Shown here piece by piece: positions 11,441 to 23,079 of a DNA stretch of 45,411 bases (position 1 is its first letter; each line of letters opens with the position of its first letter). This DNA is from Mesotaenium endlicherianum (taxonomy: Eukaryota; Streptophyta; Zygnematophyceae; Zygnematales; Mesotaeniaceae), in the NCBI GenBank assembly GCA_009602735.1, contig WELA01001079.1, positions 254,423 through 299,833 on the forward strand, read 5' to 3'. The translations under genes and the position numbers were made by a program. Under the pieces are notes generated by a model. It did not search any database. It was not told the DNA's origin and was given only the letters and a program-made list of their open reading frames with translations.

Positions 11441-13712
11441 TTGCAAGATAGGAACTTCAGTAAGCATGCTGTAGATAAAGTCCATTGTGCACTCACTTCA
11501 CTAAAGGTGAAAAAGTCCTTCCTTGAACAACTTAAGGAAGCCTACCATTCTGACCCGACATTTGAGCCAAGCTCCACGAATGGTGTGTGTGCTACTGCAC
11601 TTGGGCATAGGCTTAAGGGAGGGGTCTGGGTGACTAAGTCGCTTTAGGCAGGCTGAAGCTCGTCATTCCTTATAACTTGGAAATAAGGTCCCTCTTACTG
11701 AGTCAAGCACATGACAATTTACGGGGTGGGCATTTAGGGCAGGCCAAAACCGTTGGCAAACCGGCAAAGCATTATCATTAGGATGGGTTTACTCAGGAGG
11801 TCTTGAGAAATGTTATGTCCTATGATCGGTGCCAGAAAAAGAAGTCTAGGCACACACCACCCGGGAGTCTCTTACAGCCACTCCCCATGCCTGCAGGACG
11901 TTGGGAAACAATATCTATGGATTGGGTGGTAACTCTACCACGAATTGCCAATGGGCATGATTCGATACTAGTAGTTGTGGATAAACTGACAAAAGGTGTC
12001 ATTTCATCCCCACAACTATCAAAGTAATTGTACTGCACAACTGCGAGATAGTTCTACAACCATGTAGTATGCCAACATGGGCTACCAGCTAATATCATCT
12101 CAGACAGAGACTCAAAATCTACCTCTAAGTTCTGGAGACCTTTAATGGGGTTAATGGGAGTCAAACAGCTGCTCAGCACAGCCAACCACCCTCAAACTGA
12201 TGGACAGACTAAAAGAACTAACTGTGTTCTGCAAGAGATGCTGAGAGCATGTAATAACCAAAAACAAGATAATTGGGTTGACCTGTTGCGGTCAATAGTG
12301 CGGTGCACGTGTCAACGGGAAAGACCCCTTTTAAACTCAGTCTGGGTAAAGTCCTTGAGTCTCCTTTTGATGTGTTAGGAGAGTCTTTAACTCACTCTCA
12401 GGGGATTGACAATCCCTTCCTCCAATTTACTCAAGAGTTTGCCAACACCTTGTCGAAAGTCCAGTCAAACCTGCTCAAAATAACTATAAGGTCATAGGTT
12501 TATAAAGTGTACTGTTGAGTTTCATGAAAGCATAGAAGTGTACATTGCATTTTCTGTGGTCATTTTGATAGAAAGTTCATCAAATTTGGCTAAGTATTGA
12601 GAGAGTTACGGATTTTTGAAGTTTAATTAGTTTTGAGGTCGGTTGACGACTGTTCTTGATTCACGGTGAGCGCGACCGTTGGATTGATCAATAGCGTCAA
12701 GCAATCTGGCCCGTTAGAATGAACTCGAACCTTCACGTAAGTTCGGCTGACGCGAAGTGCCGACTAGGTCGATTTACCTAGAAGTTTCGGTTTAGCCTAG
12801 CGCGTCTAAGATAGAATAATCGAGTAATGTCGATGCATGTATGTGGACGTCAATTCGGCCCGACACGTCAGAGTAGACTGATCTGGCTTACTCACAAATA
12901 TTTTGGAAGGGACGATTTGACGAACACTTACGAGAATCCGTAGCTTCCTCCTAGAGAGGAGTACTCAGGCAGAAAATTAGAAATAGGCATAACTTCTGTG
13001 TTTCTTATTAAGTTTCACTTCTGTAAATTTCTACGGGTTTGTAATGACAAGGTTTATCATCCTAGTTCATTTGTGAGCTGTTTTTTGCTACTCAAAATGT
13101 TGAGTATTTTTCCTAAGCTTTGTTAGTGATATGCCGCTGCACTCTCTAGTATGATTGCAACTAGTTCCTTTCCTTGTGAGTTACTACGCTTCCACTAGGG
13201 CACTCTGCCCCTTTCAATAACGTTAATCAGCACCGTCGAGAGCTGACATTTGCTAAGGGCAATTTTGTCAAACTGCATCCTCAACACCTGTACCTGCCTG
13301 GTGTGGTCAAGAAAAAGCTTGGTCTGGTCTGGGTCGATCCGCACTCGTTGGTGCGCCGTGTCGGTTAGAATGCTTACAATCTGAACATGTTAGCGGAATA
13401 CAAGGGTCACCCAGTCTTTTAATGTCTCGTTCCTTGAAACGTACATCAAAGGTGACTCACTGTTCACGAGTTAGTTATGTGTCCAACTGGGACCAATGTT
13501 CGCTGTCAGGAATGTTGACTCCGAGGAATATGAGGTCGAGGAGATTTTAGACGCTCGCTTTGTTCGTTGATCATCTAAATAAGTAATGAAATATCTGGTC
13601 CGATGGAAGCGGTATTGTTCCTCTGGGGATACTTGGGAATGTAAGGACCATTTGACCGTTACCAAAGGTGCGTTGAAACATTTCCACCTTCAGGCAGCTG
13701 GGGCGTGTCCCT
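11441..13712 (+). pseudogene. gypsy-1 integrase with GPY/F and chromodomain, interrupted
   Basis: Begins DLQDRNFSKHAVDKV. The HHCC zinc region is at 11700-11840 (GGHLGQAKTVG, SYDRCQKKKSRH, with the first cysteine of C-x2-C read as Tyr). The catalytic core has SMDWVVTLPRIANGHDSILV (first Asp) at about 11917, SDRDSK near 12105 and ANHPQTDGQT at 12180, where the final Glu codon reads Lys (QTKRTN). A 732-bp solo LTR splits the frame at 12485-13216. The protein resumes as NQHRRELTFAKG, LYLPGVVKKKLGLVW and a chromodomain remnant (EEYEVEEILDAR, WKRYCSSGDTWE) ending about 13712. Loss of the DDE Glu and the insertion make it inactive. Confidence 0.88.
12485..13216 (+). repeat. Solo LTR of an unidentified retrotransposon (copy B)
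   Basis: Interrupts gypsy-1 integrase. Flanked by direct ATAAC repeats (12480-12484 and 13217-13221). Starts TATAAGGTCATAGG (TG in copy A) and ends CCCCTTTCA, so the LTR-type TG...CA ends and 5-bp TSD fit. It contains no coding region. Its first about 590 bp match 4002-4556. Confidence 0.8.
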
Positions 13713-13760
13713 AACTGTCATTTCAGTTCACATGGGAAGGCGACTTGTGGTTCTGTCTCC

Positions 13761-13785
13761 ATTTAAATTGAAGGGGGAAATATTT
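13761..13785 (+). promoter_or_regulatory. Second polypurine-tract-like motif after gypsy-1 integrase
   Basis: ATTTAAATTGAAGGGGGAAA lies just after the chromodomain. It resembles ACTTAAGTTGGAGGGAC, the tract that directly precedes the 3' LTR at 27666. The same internal motif is found in gypsy-2 (42192-42216), so it is conserved in two copies. Confidence 0.5.
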
Positions 13786-14685
13786 GATAGTTAGTGTGCG
13801 AGAAAGGGACAGTTATTGAATTTTAAGTGTCAACATAGTGACAGATGGAACTGCCCGTCCCACATTAAGCAACGTTGGCGGAATGAAAAAGAAACTCGCA
13901 CAACAATCCATCACCTAACTCACCTACACACACATTCATGCATTTATTTATCATCGCATCGCAGCTAAGTAAACTCCTAGCAATCACCCTGTGAGGTAAA
14001 TGTGAACAAATGTACCTTAGTAATACAAACTTGCTTCCCTTCCTGCAACTCCTGTGACAAAGAAGGGTTACGCCGTACGCTTGTACGCTTAGCTCGACTA
14101 ATACGCTAGTTCGCTTAGTATGGTGTTCAAAAAAAAGGACTAGTCCGCTAAGTACGCCAAGTCACGACGGCGTCGACGTCAAGTAGCTACGACGTCAACG
14201 TTTGATGTCGGTCGCACGTGTAAAAATACCACGTCGTGTCGAACTTCTGTTTTTTGTTCAGAATGGCAATTTTATTTCCGCGCGCTTTCGGGATTTTTAA
14301 CTGCCAATTTGAAACGAAGATAAGCAAAAATTTTATGAAACTACAACATCAGAGTGTCGTCACCCGTCCGGTGTGAACTCCCACCACCAGGTGCAGGGTT
14401 TAGAGAGCTAACCGAAGTGCCATGCACGATTCTACGTCGGGACGGTCTTTGTTGCATAACAGTTAATATTCACTGTTAACCGAGGAAAAAGAGAAAGAAC
14501 AATTGCACGCTGCATGGATCAGGCTCAACCCAACGGATTTGGTCCCCCGTCATCGTATGCAGGGAGCGATGCTTTCCCATGCTGCCACACGCTGAATCTT
14601 GTGTATCATGTGTTTTATTTGGTAGATAAAATACCTTGTTTTCCATGAACAATGTCGACGGCATTTATCATTCCAATTCTGGAAA

Positions 14686-15595
14686 GGCCGCTTAGCAGAG
14701 ATGTTTTTTGTACATCCTAACTAATTTATTTTTCCTAAATCAGTTGAATAAGAACACTTAGGAGTATCATTACTACTTCATCGAGTAGAACAAACTTGAA
14801 GGAAGAGGTGTGTACCTGATTCAAACTCTTAACAAGCATGTGTAGAAATAAGAAGCTCTTATACATGTCACATTTAAGAGTGACTAAAATTTGACTCATC
14901 GACAAAACGTTCAACACTGGGAGGGCCGCTTAGCAGAGCATGTTTTCTGTACTTTGTAACTATTTTATTTATTCAATAAGAAGGCTTAGTAGTATCTGTG
15001 CTTCTTAATGGAGAATATTAAGCTTCAATGAACAAGTGTGAAGAAGATTCATACTCTTAAGAAGCATGTCTCACCACCAACAAGTACTTTTGTATGCTAC
15101 ATTTAAGAGTAATTGACTTATTCACAAAAAGTCTATCAATACGAGGGCCGCTTAGCAATGCATATTTTTGTATTTCTAATTGTTTTATTAGTTATATAAG
15201 GAGGCTTAAATGTATCATTGCTACTTAATGGAGTACAATAAGCTTTAATGAAGACTTATGAAGACAATTCAAACTCTTAACGAGCATGTACAAGAACTAA
15301 GGAGTACCTACACATGCTACTTTCAAGAGTGAGTGAAATTTGACTTATCGACAAAAAGTTCATAACCGAGAGAGCCGCTAGGCAGAGCGTTGTTTTTGTA
15401 CTTCCTATCTTATTTATTAGTAAACTAAGAAGGCTTAGGAATATCATTGTGTTTTGACCGGGTATAATAAGCTCTAATGAAGAAGTATAAAGAAGATGCA
15501 AACTCTTAACAAGCATGTATAAGATCTAAGAAGTACTTATAATGCCAAATTTAATAGTGAGTGAAGTGTGATAGCCAAAAAAAGTGAATGAGAAT
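14686..15595. repeat. Four tandem units of about 222-238 bp in hAT-2 3' region
   Basis: Units start with GGCCGCTTAGCAGAG or close variants at 14686, 14924, 15146 and 15373. Each runs on through TTTTTGTACTT, AGAAGGCTTAG, an ACTCTTAA block and TTTAAGAGTGA. Located downstream of the transposase stop (minus strand). The short open frames here are repeat artefacts. Confidence 0.85.
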
Positions 15596-15637
15596 ACATG
15601 CTACCTCTACTACATATGAGTTACCTGACAGATACAT

Positions 15638-17689
15638 CTAGTAACCAATCGCTCTAGGCCTCCTTCTTCCTGGAGCTAAAACACTAGGTCGCTCCTCCAC
15701 CTCCTCTTCCTCCACCTCCTCTTCCTCTACCTCCTCTTCTTCTACCTCTATCTCCTGTTCCTCACTCAACGATGCATGCATGGCAAGATTGAGACCCTCC
15801 TCTTCACGTGTCTCCAAGAACTCTGCTTCTTCAACCGATGGAGTTGCGCCAACACTTGGTCCAAGGAAGTCCAAACTCTTCTCTTGAAGTCTCAAAATAG
15901 AATGAACGTACACTAACTTCTTTGCTCTAGTGGGGAGCAGCCTATTGCGAATCGAACTATGAACAAACCCGTACCTAGACCAATTTCTCTCACATGCAGC
16001 TGCTGAACCAGGTTGTGACAATATTTTCATAGCAAGGAACTAAGGGTTAAGACGATGACTTCCGTGTGTTTCCCACCACTTGTGAGCAGGCGTCATAGTC
16101 TCATTAGCCTTGCAAACATCATCGCCAAAAATGTCACCGCTCTGCCGGTAGAGTGCCAACTCACGATCCACCAACGCTCGGTAAAGCACACTCCCTCCAA
16201 CAAGGGTATTCTGCACGTTGGACCAATCGGTTAGGAGACACTTTTCAACTGCCCAAGACTCATGGTCTTTGAACTCAGGGTCCAGATAGTAGCCAATAGC
16301 CAAACAAAGTCAAGAAGCACACTCAGTATATGAGAACGCAATGCACATCACAAAAAAGAGCAATAACAATAACAAGCACAATATCAATAACAATGATCAA
16401 CTCACAATAACAAGCATGCAAGAGAACAGCAGCCAGCGAGCAAGAATAGTGAGCAACATCAAAATAGACTTTTCCCCGCAGAATGTAGGGGGCTGTGAAG
16501 TTGGTCCCAGCGAGCCTTCACGTCGTTCTTACCTTGGGTCCTTTGTGCTTGTTTGAGTCCTTCACCCTCAAGCACATGCACTTTAATGGCACTCATGTGA
16601 GCCCAGATCGTCCCAAGCGAGGGTTGTGGAGAGTCGACTAGTCGAAGGAGAACTACAATCGGCTCACACACGGCTACCCATACCTTCACTCGCTCCCAAA
16701 GTTCATCGTTGCGAACTAGGTCTCTAATCTCTGTAGCCTCACCTACACAACCATTCTTTGCCGCCCAATGAAGCCATCTTCTTTCAGACACCTTAGCTTG
16801 TAAGGTATCCCTCACAACGATGAGTCTTTGCAAGCAAAGGAATTTACTAGCAAACCTCGTGGGCCCTGGCTTCAACAACTCCAAATTATTTCCAAGCCTT
16901 GCTTTATGCTCACGGTAAAGAGCGTGAGGCATGTGGTGGTTTGCAACAAATTGGACCAAGTGTTTGAAGCTATCAATTATGCCCTCAAGCTCTTTTATCT
17001 TTCCTATGTCTTTCAACAGCAGGTTCAAAATGTGAGCAGCACAAGGCGTACAATATTTGTACGGGTGCTTCTCGCGAACCACATTACAACCAGCTAAAAT
17101 ATTTGCTGCAGAGTTTGTGCAAAGCTGTACAACATTCTCGGCCCCTATCTTCTCCACAGCTGCAAGTAGGTGGCTACCGATGTAGTCACCCATTTTCCCT
17201 TCACCCTCAGTGTTGATAGCGTCCATGAACATCTCAGTGCCTCCCACAACCATAAGCACGTTAAGAAGAGGGTGCCCGCATGGATCGGTCCACCCATCTG
17301 CTACAACGCTACAACCTATCCGCGGGAGTCCTTTCTTTTGTTCATTCTCCCAAGCCTCTAAGTACAGCACCTCTTTATCTAGTTAGGTACTTCCAAGAAG
17401 CTTATCCTTCATCCGTACATTGTCAGGAACCTCCTCACACTGACTAACATCCTTATAGCCTCCCGTAAAATGGCCACAAATCCGCGTGGCTCCACAAGTA
17501 AACTCCCTAGGGCAATAAATGCACTTCACCTTCGGATATGAATTCACCTTCCGCAATGATGGTTACATGGCCCAACTCTGGACCAAACCTTGCAGCAACG
17601 GCCCTAAGGGGAAAACGAGCGCTTCAAGCCCCGGTGGACGTCCTCATTCCAGCAAGCGTTGCTCCAGACGAAGTGCATGGCTGAGACAT
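15638..17689 (-). pseudogene. hAT-2 transposase, internally deleted and frameshifted
   Basis: The probable start is ATG at 17689 (MSQPCTSSGA, like MSLPSTSS of hAT-3). Degenerate BED-finger sequence (GHFTGGYKDVSQCEEVPDNV) lies at about 17520-17420. It jumps directly to MKDKLLGST, so about 130 residues present in hAT-3 are deleted. The largest open piece (17370-16459) holds CSVVADGWTDPCGHPLLNVL, a DUF659-like core, and VVQLCTNSAANILAGC, where hAT-3 has CTDFAAN, so a likely catalytic Asp reads Asn. An intron of about 150 bp separates LHSPLHSAG from YYLDPEFKDHES (16303). The dimerisation domain QPGSAAACERNWSRYGFVHS follows a break near 16035. The tail is a Glu-rich EEEVEE repeat ending PGRRRPRAIGY. 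Non-functional. Confidence 0.9.
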
Positions 17690-17825
17690 GATGAAGGTGA
17701 AACATGCTATTATGAAGCACAACAACCAATAAGAGACAAAATAAGATGTCATTCAAACAACCCCCAAAAAAGCCAATAATTGCCTGGCAGCTCGCCTCGA
17801 CTACAACCCAAAAACAGCAAGCAAG

Positions 17826-18186
17826 TGCAGAAAATAAGCAGTCCTAGCTCTAATTGCTTAGCACGTGCGTTTACATGTGTGGAGGTTGACTGAAGTTTGT
17901 GGTCGGTCGAGTCCAGCTAATGTTGGCTGAGAGTGTCGATGTGTAGGGCTTCTGATGACTAGGACTGTCGATTAGTTCAAGGTAGATTAGCAGCTGCAAA
18001 TGTGAATATAGAAGGGCCGAGAAACTTGTAAGGGACACACTTGAGTAAGAAAGAGTTGAGCCCCCGAGAAAGAGAGTGCTCCTCTTGGTGTCGTGTGCAT
18101 GCTTATATGTGTTATGTATGAGCTGCAAGTGAAGAATTTGTCTTGCTATAGAAGGAGTGAGCAATGACAGATGAAGATTTTCAACA
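17826..18186 (+). repeat. copia-1 5' LTR
   Basis: TGCAGAAAATAAGCAGTCC ... GATTTTCAACA. Compared with the 3' copy the changes are single-base substitutions. An ATG with an open frame lies at 18164, inside the LTR end. Confidence 0.95.
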
Positions 18187-19190
18187 TGGTATCAGAGCAG
18201 GTTCTAACTCTCGGCTCCCGCACTTCGATGGGAAGGGTACTGAGTATTTTGTGCGGTCGCGTAGAGTGTATGTACAGTTAGCCAGACATGATCTCAAGGA
18301 GATAGTGCTTGGAAATAATAAGATCCCAGATCCACTCCAAGTGCCCGCTGCAAATGCTGATGCAGCAACCAGAGAAGCGTATGTTGCGAATGGAGCAGCT
18401 AGAGTTGCATGGCGAAAGAGGGAGGGACATGCATTTGATCTGCTTACAAAGAGCTTGGGTCAGGAGACCTACATGAGAGTGCTGAATTTAGAGACTAGCA
18501 CAGCGATGTGGGAGTCGTTGAAGAACCTGCACCAGTAGTATAGTGTTGCTAACAGAGGCACCTTTAAGAAGAAGTTTGCTCTGTTGAAGGAAGAAGAGGG
18601 AGAGAGCGTGCAGTCTTACTTCTCTCGCATCAGAGAAGTGTGTGAGGAATTAAAAGCCTTGGATGCCGAGGTGAATCAAGAAGATCAGGTGATTCAAGCT
18701 CTGAATGGATTGGATTCAAAGTTTGAGACCTTCAGAGACTCCCTGTCAGTGCTGACAACTGCTGAACTCACCATGGAGAACATTGAATCCAAGTTGCTCA
18801 TTAAGGAGGTTCAGTTGGAGACCAAAGAAAAGGCAAGCTCATCCACTGAACAGGCTCTACTCATGTTTGGAGACAGGAAGTTTCGTCTGGTGGGCAATCA
18901 GCTAGTGGAGCAGATGGAAGAGCTTAGCGTGGCCAGTTCCAGTCGGCAAGGAGAAGGATGGGGAGAAAGGAGGTCAGGATCTCATAGAGGAGGCTATCAA
19001 GGCAAAGGAGGTGGAAGCAAGAAAGGGAGATGCTTCATTTGTTGGAAGACAGGACATTCTGCACCAAGCTGCGAGGATGCAATGTGCTCCACGTGCAACA
19101 AAAGGGACATCTGGCCAGGGATTGCAGCCAGAAGAGAGAAGGTACTTCCCTTCACGATGCTGAAGAAAATGCCAATGCTGTTACTATAGA
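18164..19190 (+). pseudogene. copia-1 gag (nucleocapsid/capsid) with stop and frameshift
   Basis: The frame starts at ATG 18164 inside the LTR, passes through the primer-binding site and continues as RLPHFDGKGTEYF and a Gag helical domain typical of copia (MWESLKNLHQ, SYFSRIREVCEELKALD, ALNGLDSKFETFRDSL). A single TAG at 18536 follows a Gln codon. The basic region RSGSHRGGYQGKGGGSKK is followed by a zinc knuckle CFICWKTGHSAPSC and the start of a second, C-x2-C-N-K-R. A one-base loss in an A-run near 19100 moves the rest of that second knuckle (GHLARDC) into the pol frame. The ancestral role is capsid formation and RNA packaging. Confidence 0.92.
18187..18198 (+). promoter_or_regulatory. copia-1 primer-binding site
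   Basis: TGGTATCAGAGC directly follows the LTR. It is a perfect complement to the 3' end of plant initiator tRNA-Met. Confidence 0.93.
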
Positions 19191-22100
19191 GGAGTCACTG
19201 GTGTGCAGCGAGCAGGATGAGGATGCCTGGTTTGTTGACTCAGGAGCTTCAAGACATGCCACTCCCAGGAGAGAGATCATGCTCAACTACAAGTCCTGCA
19301 GTCCAGTGCCAGTCAGAGTTGGTGATGGCATGCTGCTGCAAGGGATTGGAACTGGAAAGGTGGTAGTCATGACACAGCTAGGCAAGAGGACGCACCAATT
19401 TACGACGCAGGATGTGCTTCACTGTTCGGGACTAGTGAAGAATCTATTTTCAGTGCCAAAGACCACAGCCCTTGGAAACACAGTGGCTTTAGAAGGAAGT
19501 GAGTGTCGAGTCATAGACTCGGACGGTGATGTGGTAATGAAGGCTGTGAAGTCAAGTGTTCAAGGCAGCTTGTTTATATTCCAGTGCCAAACTGAGATTG
19601 CTCTATCTGTAATAGACCAGGCTCTTCAGGTTGAGTTTGCACTTGGTGCACAGGGAGGTGCCAAGCTGGAGAGTGACATCAACCTGTGGCACCAGAGGCT
19701 GGGACATGTGAGTGAGCAGAGATTGAAGCAGATGGCACAAGACAAAGAGAGAGGGCTGCCAAACTTTACAGGGCAGAGTTCAAAATTTTGCAGGGGATGT
19801 CAGATGGGGAAGCAGGCCAGGAAGGCATTCCTAAAGGGAGAAGCTTCAAGGGCTAGTGAGCTGCTGGGGTTGGTTCACTTAGATGTGAGGGGACCTGCTA
19901 GTGTAACAGCCTGATCGTCAAGAAACTTGTAGTACATCACCTTCATAGATGACTACTCCAGGAAGACTGAGGGGTATTTCATGAGAACCAAGGATCAGGC
20001 GTATGAAAAGTTCTTGAAGTACAAGGCATCCGTGGAGAAGCAGTTGGGAAAGAAGATCAAGACCCTGAGGACTAATAATGGGTCTGAGTATGTCCACGGC
20101 TACTTTGACAAGTTTCCGAGGGACGAAGGAATCAAGCATGAGCTGACTATCACTTACTCTCCTCAGCAAAATGGAGTTGCTGAGAGGAAGAACAGGACTC
20201 TTGTGGAGGCTGCAAGAGCAATGATCTTTGCGTCTGGTCAGAACGTGAGCTTGTGGGCAGAAGCTGTAAGCACTGCTGCTTATGTAAGTAACAGGCTGCC
20301 ATCGGCTGCTATTGGTGGAAGGATTCCTGAGGAGGTCTGGAGTGGGAAGAAACTCTCTGTGCAAGAGTTGAGAGTCTTCGGGACAGAGGTGTGGTCCCAT
20401 ATTCCCTTGGACAAGAGGCACAAGCTGCAACCCAAATCTGAGAGGTGTGTACTTGTGGGCTACGACACCAACAGCAAAGGGTACAGGCTGGTGAAAGTGA
20501 GAACAGGAGAAGTGATCGTGAGCAGAGATGTGATCTTCAACGAGAAGGTGCTGGACCCTGGAAGCTCTAGACTCTATGAAGAGTTTGTACCAGAGGGAGA
20601 AGAGCAGAGCAGAGTTGAGACTCGGCTTCAAGCTACTGCAAGAGCTGCCCCTGCTGCTAGAGCTCAGGCATTGCCAGAGATGCCGCAACCAGGCATTAAA
20701 GCTTAGGAGGAGCCTGAATCAAGGAGTGATGAGCAAGAGGGAGCAGCCTCTGATCCTGAGGACGAGGTCGAGTTCATTGGGGAGAGAACAGGACCAAGAC
20801 TCTCAGAGGGAGCAGCACAGGAGAGGAAGAGAACAAGTCCACAACCTCAGGGAGCGACAGCACCAGAGGAGAGAAGATCAAGGAGACTGGCAGGCAAGGA
20901 GCCAAAAGCCACTGAGGGAGCTGAGAGGAGCTCCAGATCACGTGTAGGAGGAGAAGCGTCCATTAGTGGAGAGAGTCATGGCTCATCTAGACACTCAAGA
21001 AGAGAGAGTGTGCCACTTGCTAGATTTGGCTTTGATGAGTATGTAAGTGTGGCTGAGTCCATGGCTGAGGAGGATGCTGTAGAGAGTGAGGTGGTCTACA
21101 TGGTAGATGACTCAGAGCCCAAGACCTTTGAGGCTGCTATGTGAACAGAGGAAGCAGCTAAGTGGAGAAAGGCTTCTGAGGAAGAGATGGAGTCACTGGC
21201 AAAGACATGGGACCTGGCAGAGCTGCCACCTGGTAAGAAGGTTGGGGGAGGCAGGTGGATCTACAGGAAGAAGAGGAAGCAGATGGATCTACGGGAAGAA
21301 GAGGAAGCAGATGGATCAGTGGACAGATACAAGGCACGGTTTTTGGCAAAGGGCTACTCCCAAACAGAAGGAGAAGACTATCATGAGACTTTTGCACCAG
21401 TTGCCAAGATTGCCACAGTGAGAGTCGTGGCATAGATTGCCGCAGTGGAGGATATGGAGATGCATCAGATGGACGTGAAGACTGCATTTCTGTATGGAGA
21501 ACTGGAGGAGGAGGTCTACATGGAGCAGCCAGAGGGATTCATTGATGAGAAGTTCCCGAAGAAGGTGTGCAAGCTGAAGAAGTCCCTGTATGGACTGAAG
21601 CAGTCTCCAAGAATGTGGAACTAGAAGATAGACTCCTTTCTTCATGGTGAGGGATTTGTGAAGTCCAATGCTGACAGCAGTTTGTATATGAAAGGAGCAG
21701 GTGATGACAGGGTGATGCTGGTACTATATGTTGATGACCTGCTGCTCGTTGGCAAGAAGATGGTGGAGATACAGAAGGTGAAGGATGCCCTGAGTCGTGC
21801 CTTTGATATGAAGGACTTGGGAAAGGTACAGTTCCTGCTTGGCATTCAGGTGAAGAGAGATAGGGCCAAGAGGATTGTAATGCTGGGTCAGCCAGCAGTG
21901 CTAGAGAGGTTTGATATGATGGGCTGTAAGCCTGTCAATGTGCCCCTTGATCCTAAGCACAAGGTGAGCTCGAGTATATGTGCTAAGGATGAGCATGAGT
22001 GGGAGATGATGTCTCAGGTGCCCATGAGGAAGGTTGCAGGTAGTATCATGTATCTGATGGTGTGCACACGTCCTGATATTGCTAACGCAGTCGGGATAGT

Positions 22101-22695
22101 GAGGCAGTCCATGGAGAATCCAGGCCCTGCACAATGGGAGGCTATGAAGAGGATCCTGAGATATCTCAAGGGGACACCAAACCTGTGGTTGCACCTTGGA
22201 GGAAGTGATAGTGTGAGGCTAGAAGGGTGCAGTGATGCTGATTGAGGAGGAGACATAGACACTCGAAAGTCTACAACACGTTATGCATTCTCTCTGGCTG
22301 AGGGTGCTATGACCTGGACGAGCAAGAGATAAAAGGTGGTGGCCTTGTCGTCCATGGAGGCAGAGTATATGGCAGTCTCACAGGCAGTGAGAGAGGCACT
22401 GTGGCTGAGAAGACTTTTGGAGGACCTGGGCTATGAGCAGAAAAGGCCCACTATTATTTTGAGTGATAGTCAGAGCTGCATTGCATTAGGGAAGAACCAT
22501 GTTGAGCATGCTAGGAGTAAACATATAGATATTCAATATCATAAGAGCAGGGAGTGTGTGCTTGATGGTAGTGTAGAGTTCAAGTTTGTTAAAACTGATA
22601 AGATGGTGGCTGATGCCTTGACAAAGGCTATTCCTAGAGTAAAGCACCAATGGTGTGCTGAGATGCTAGGACTAAAAGAGATGGTGAGCAAATAG
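19030..22695 (+). pseudogene. copia-1 pol: protease, integrase, RT, RNase H in one frame with eight stops
   Basis: One frame runs the whole way. Protease DAWFVDSGASRHATP (about 19230). Pre-integrase zinc motif LWHQRLGHVSEQRL ... CRGCQMGKQ (19687-19815). Integrase core with VHLDVRGP, then LRTNNGSEY, where the second catalytic Asp reads Asn, then NGVAERKNRTLVEAARAM with the Glu. After an Arg/Glu-rich linker (20700-21120), RT has [34 protein letters not shown] and the catalytic YVDDLLLVG (about 21730). RNase H has GCSDAD and ALSSMEAEYMAVSQ, and ends IPRVKHQWC. In-frame stops are at 19912, 19930, 20704, 21142, 21433, 21622, 22243 and 22330. Several replace Gln or Trp as C-to-T or G-to-A changes. 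Inactive, but complete in length. Confidence 0.95.
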
Positions 22696-22704
22696 ATTAG
22701 AACT

Positions 22705-22713
22705 CAGAGGGAG
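22705..22713 (+). promoter_or_regulatory. copia-1 polypurine tract
   Basis: CAGAGGGAG lies directly before the 3' LTR start TGTAGAAAAC, the expected primer site for plus-strand DNA synthesis. Confidence 0.85.
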
Positions 22714-23074
22714 TGTAGAAAACAAGCAGTCCTAGCTCTAATTGCTTAGCATGTGCGTTCACATGTGTGGAGGTTGACTGAAGTTTGTGGTCGGTCGAGT
22801 CCAGCATCTGTTGGCTGAGAGTGTCGATGTGTAGGGCTTCTGATGACTAGGACTGCCGATTAGTTCAAGGTAGGTTAGCAGCCGCAAATGTGAATATAGA
22901 AGAGCAGAGAAACTTGTAAGGGACACACTTGAGTAAGAAAGAGTTGAGCCCCCGAGAAAGAGAGTGCTCCTCTTGGTGTCGTGTGCATGCTTATATGTGT
23001 TGTGTATGAGCTGCAAGTGAAGTATTTGTCTTGCTATAGAACGAGTAAGCAATGACAAATGAAGATTTTCAACA
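22714..23074 (+). repeat. copia-1 3' LTR
   Basis: TGTAGAAAACAAGCAGTCC ... GATTTTCAACA, same length as the 5' LTR and followed by the GCAAG TSD. Confidence 0.95.
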
Positions 23075-23079
23075 GCAAG

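Larger units (their letters stand above)
17826..23074 (+). mobile_element. copia-1, complete-length Ty1/copia element
   Basis: Identical-length 361-bp LTRs (17826-18186 and 22714-23074), by eye about 17 differences (about 95% identity), flanked by a perfect 5-bp TSD GCAAG (17821-17825 and 23075-23079). The primer-binding site abuts the 5' LTR and the polypurine tract abuts the 3' LTR. The internal order gag, protease, integrase, RT, RNase H defines Ty1/copia. It is inserted in the leader of hAT-2. It is the youngest datable insertion in the stack judging by LTR similarity. Confidence 0.96.

Noticed and set aside
12485..13216. DNA transposon or SINE inside gypsy-1 integrase
   Set aside because: No terminal inverted repeats, no pol III boxes and no tail. 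The 5-bp TSD and TG...CA ends of the two copies fit a solo LTR better.
19918..20688. 256-codon minus-strand frame
   Set aside because: It is antisense to copia-1 integrase, which has clear family motifs on the plus strand.
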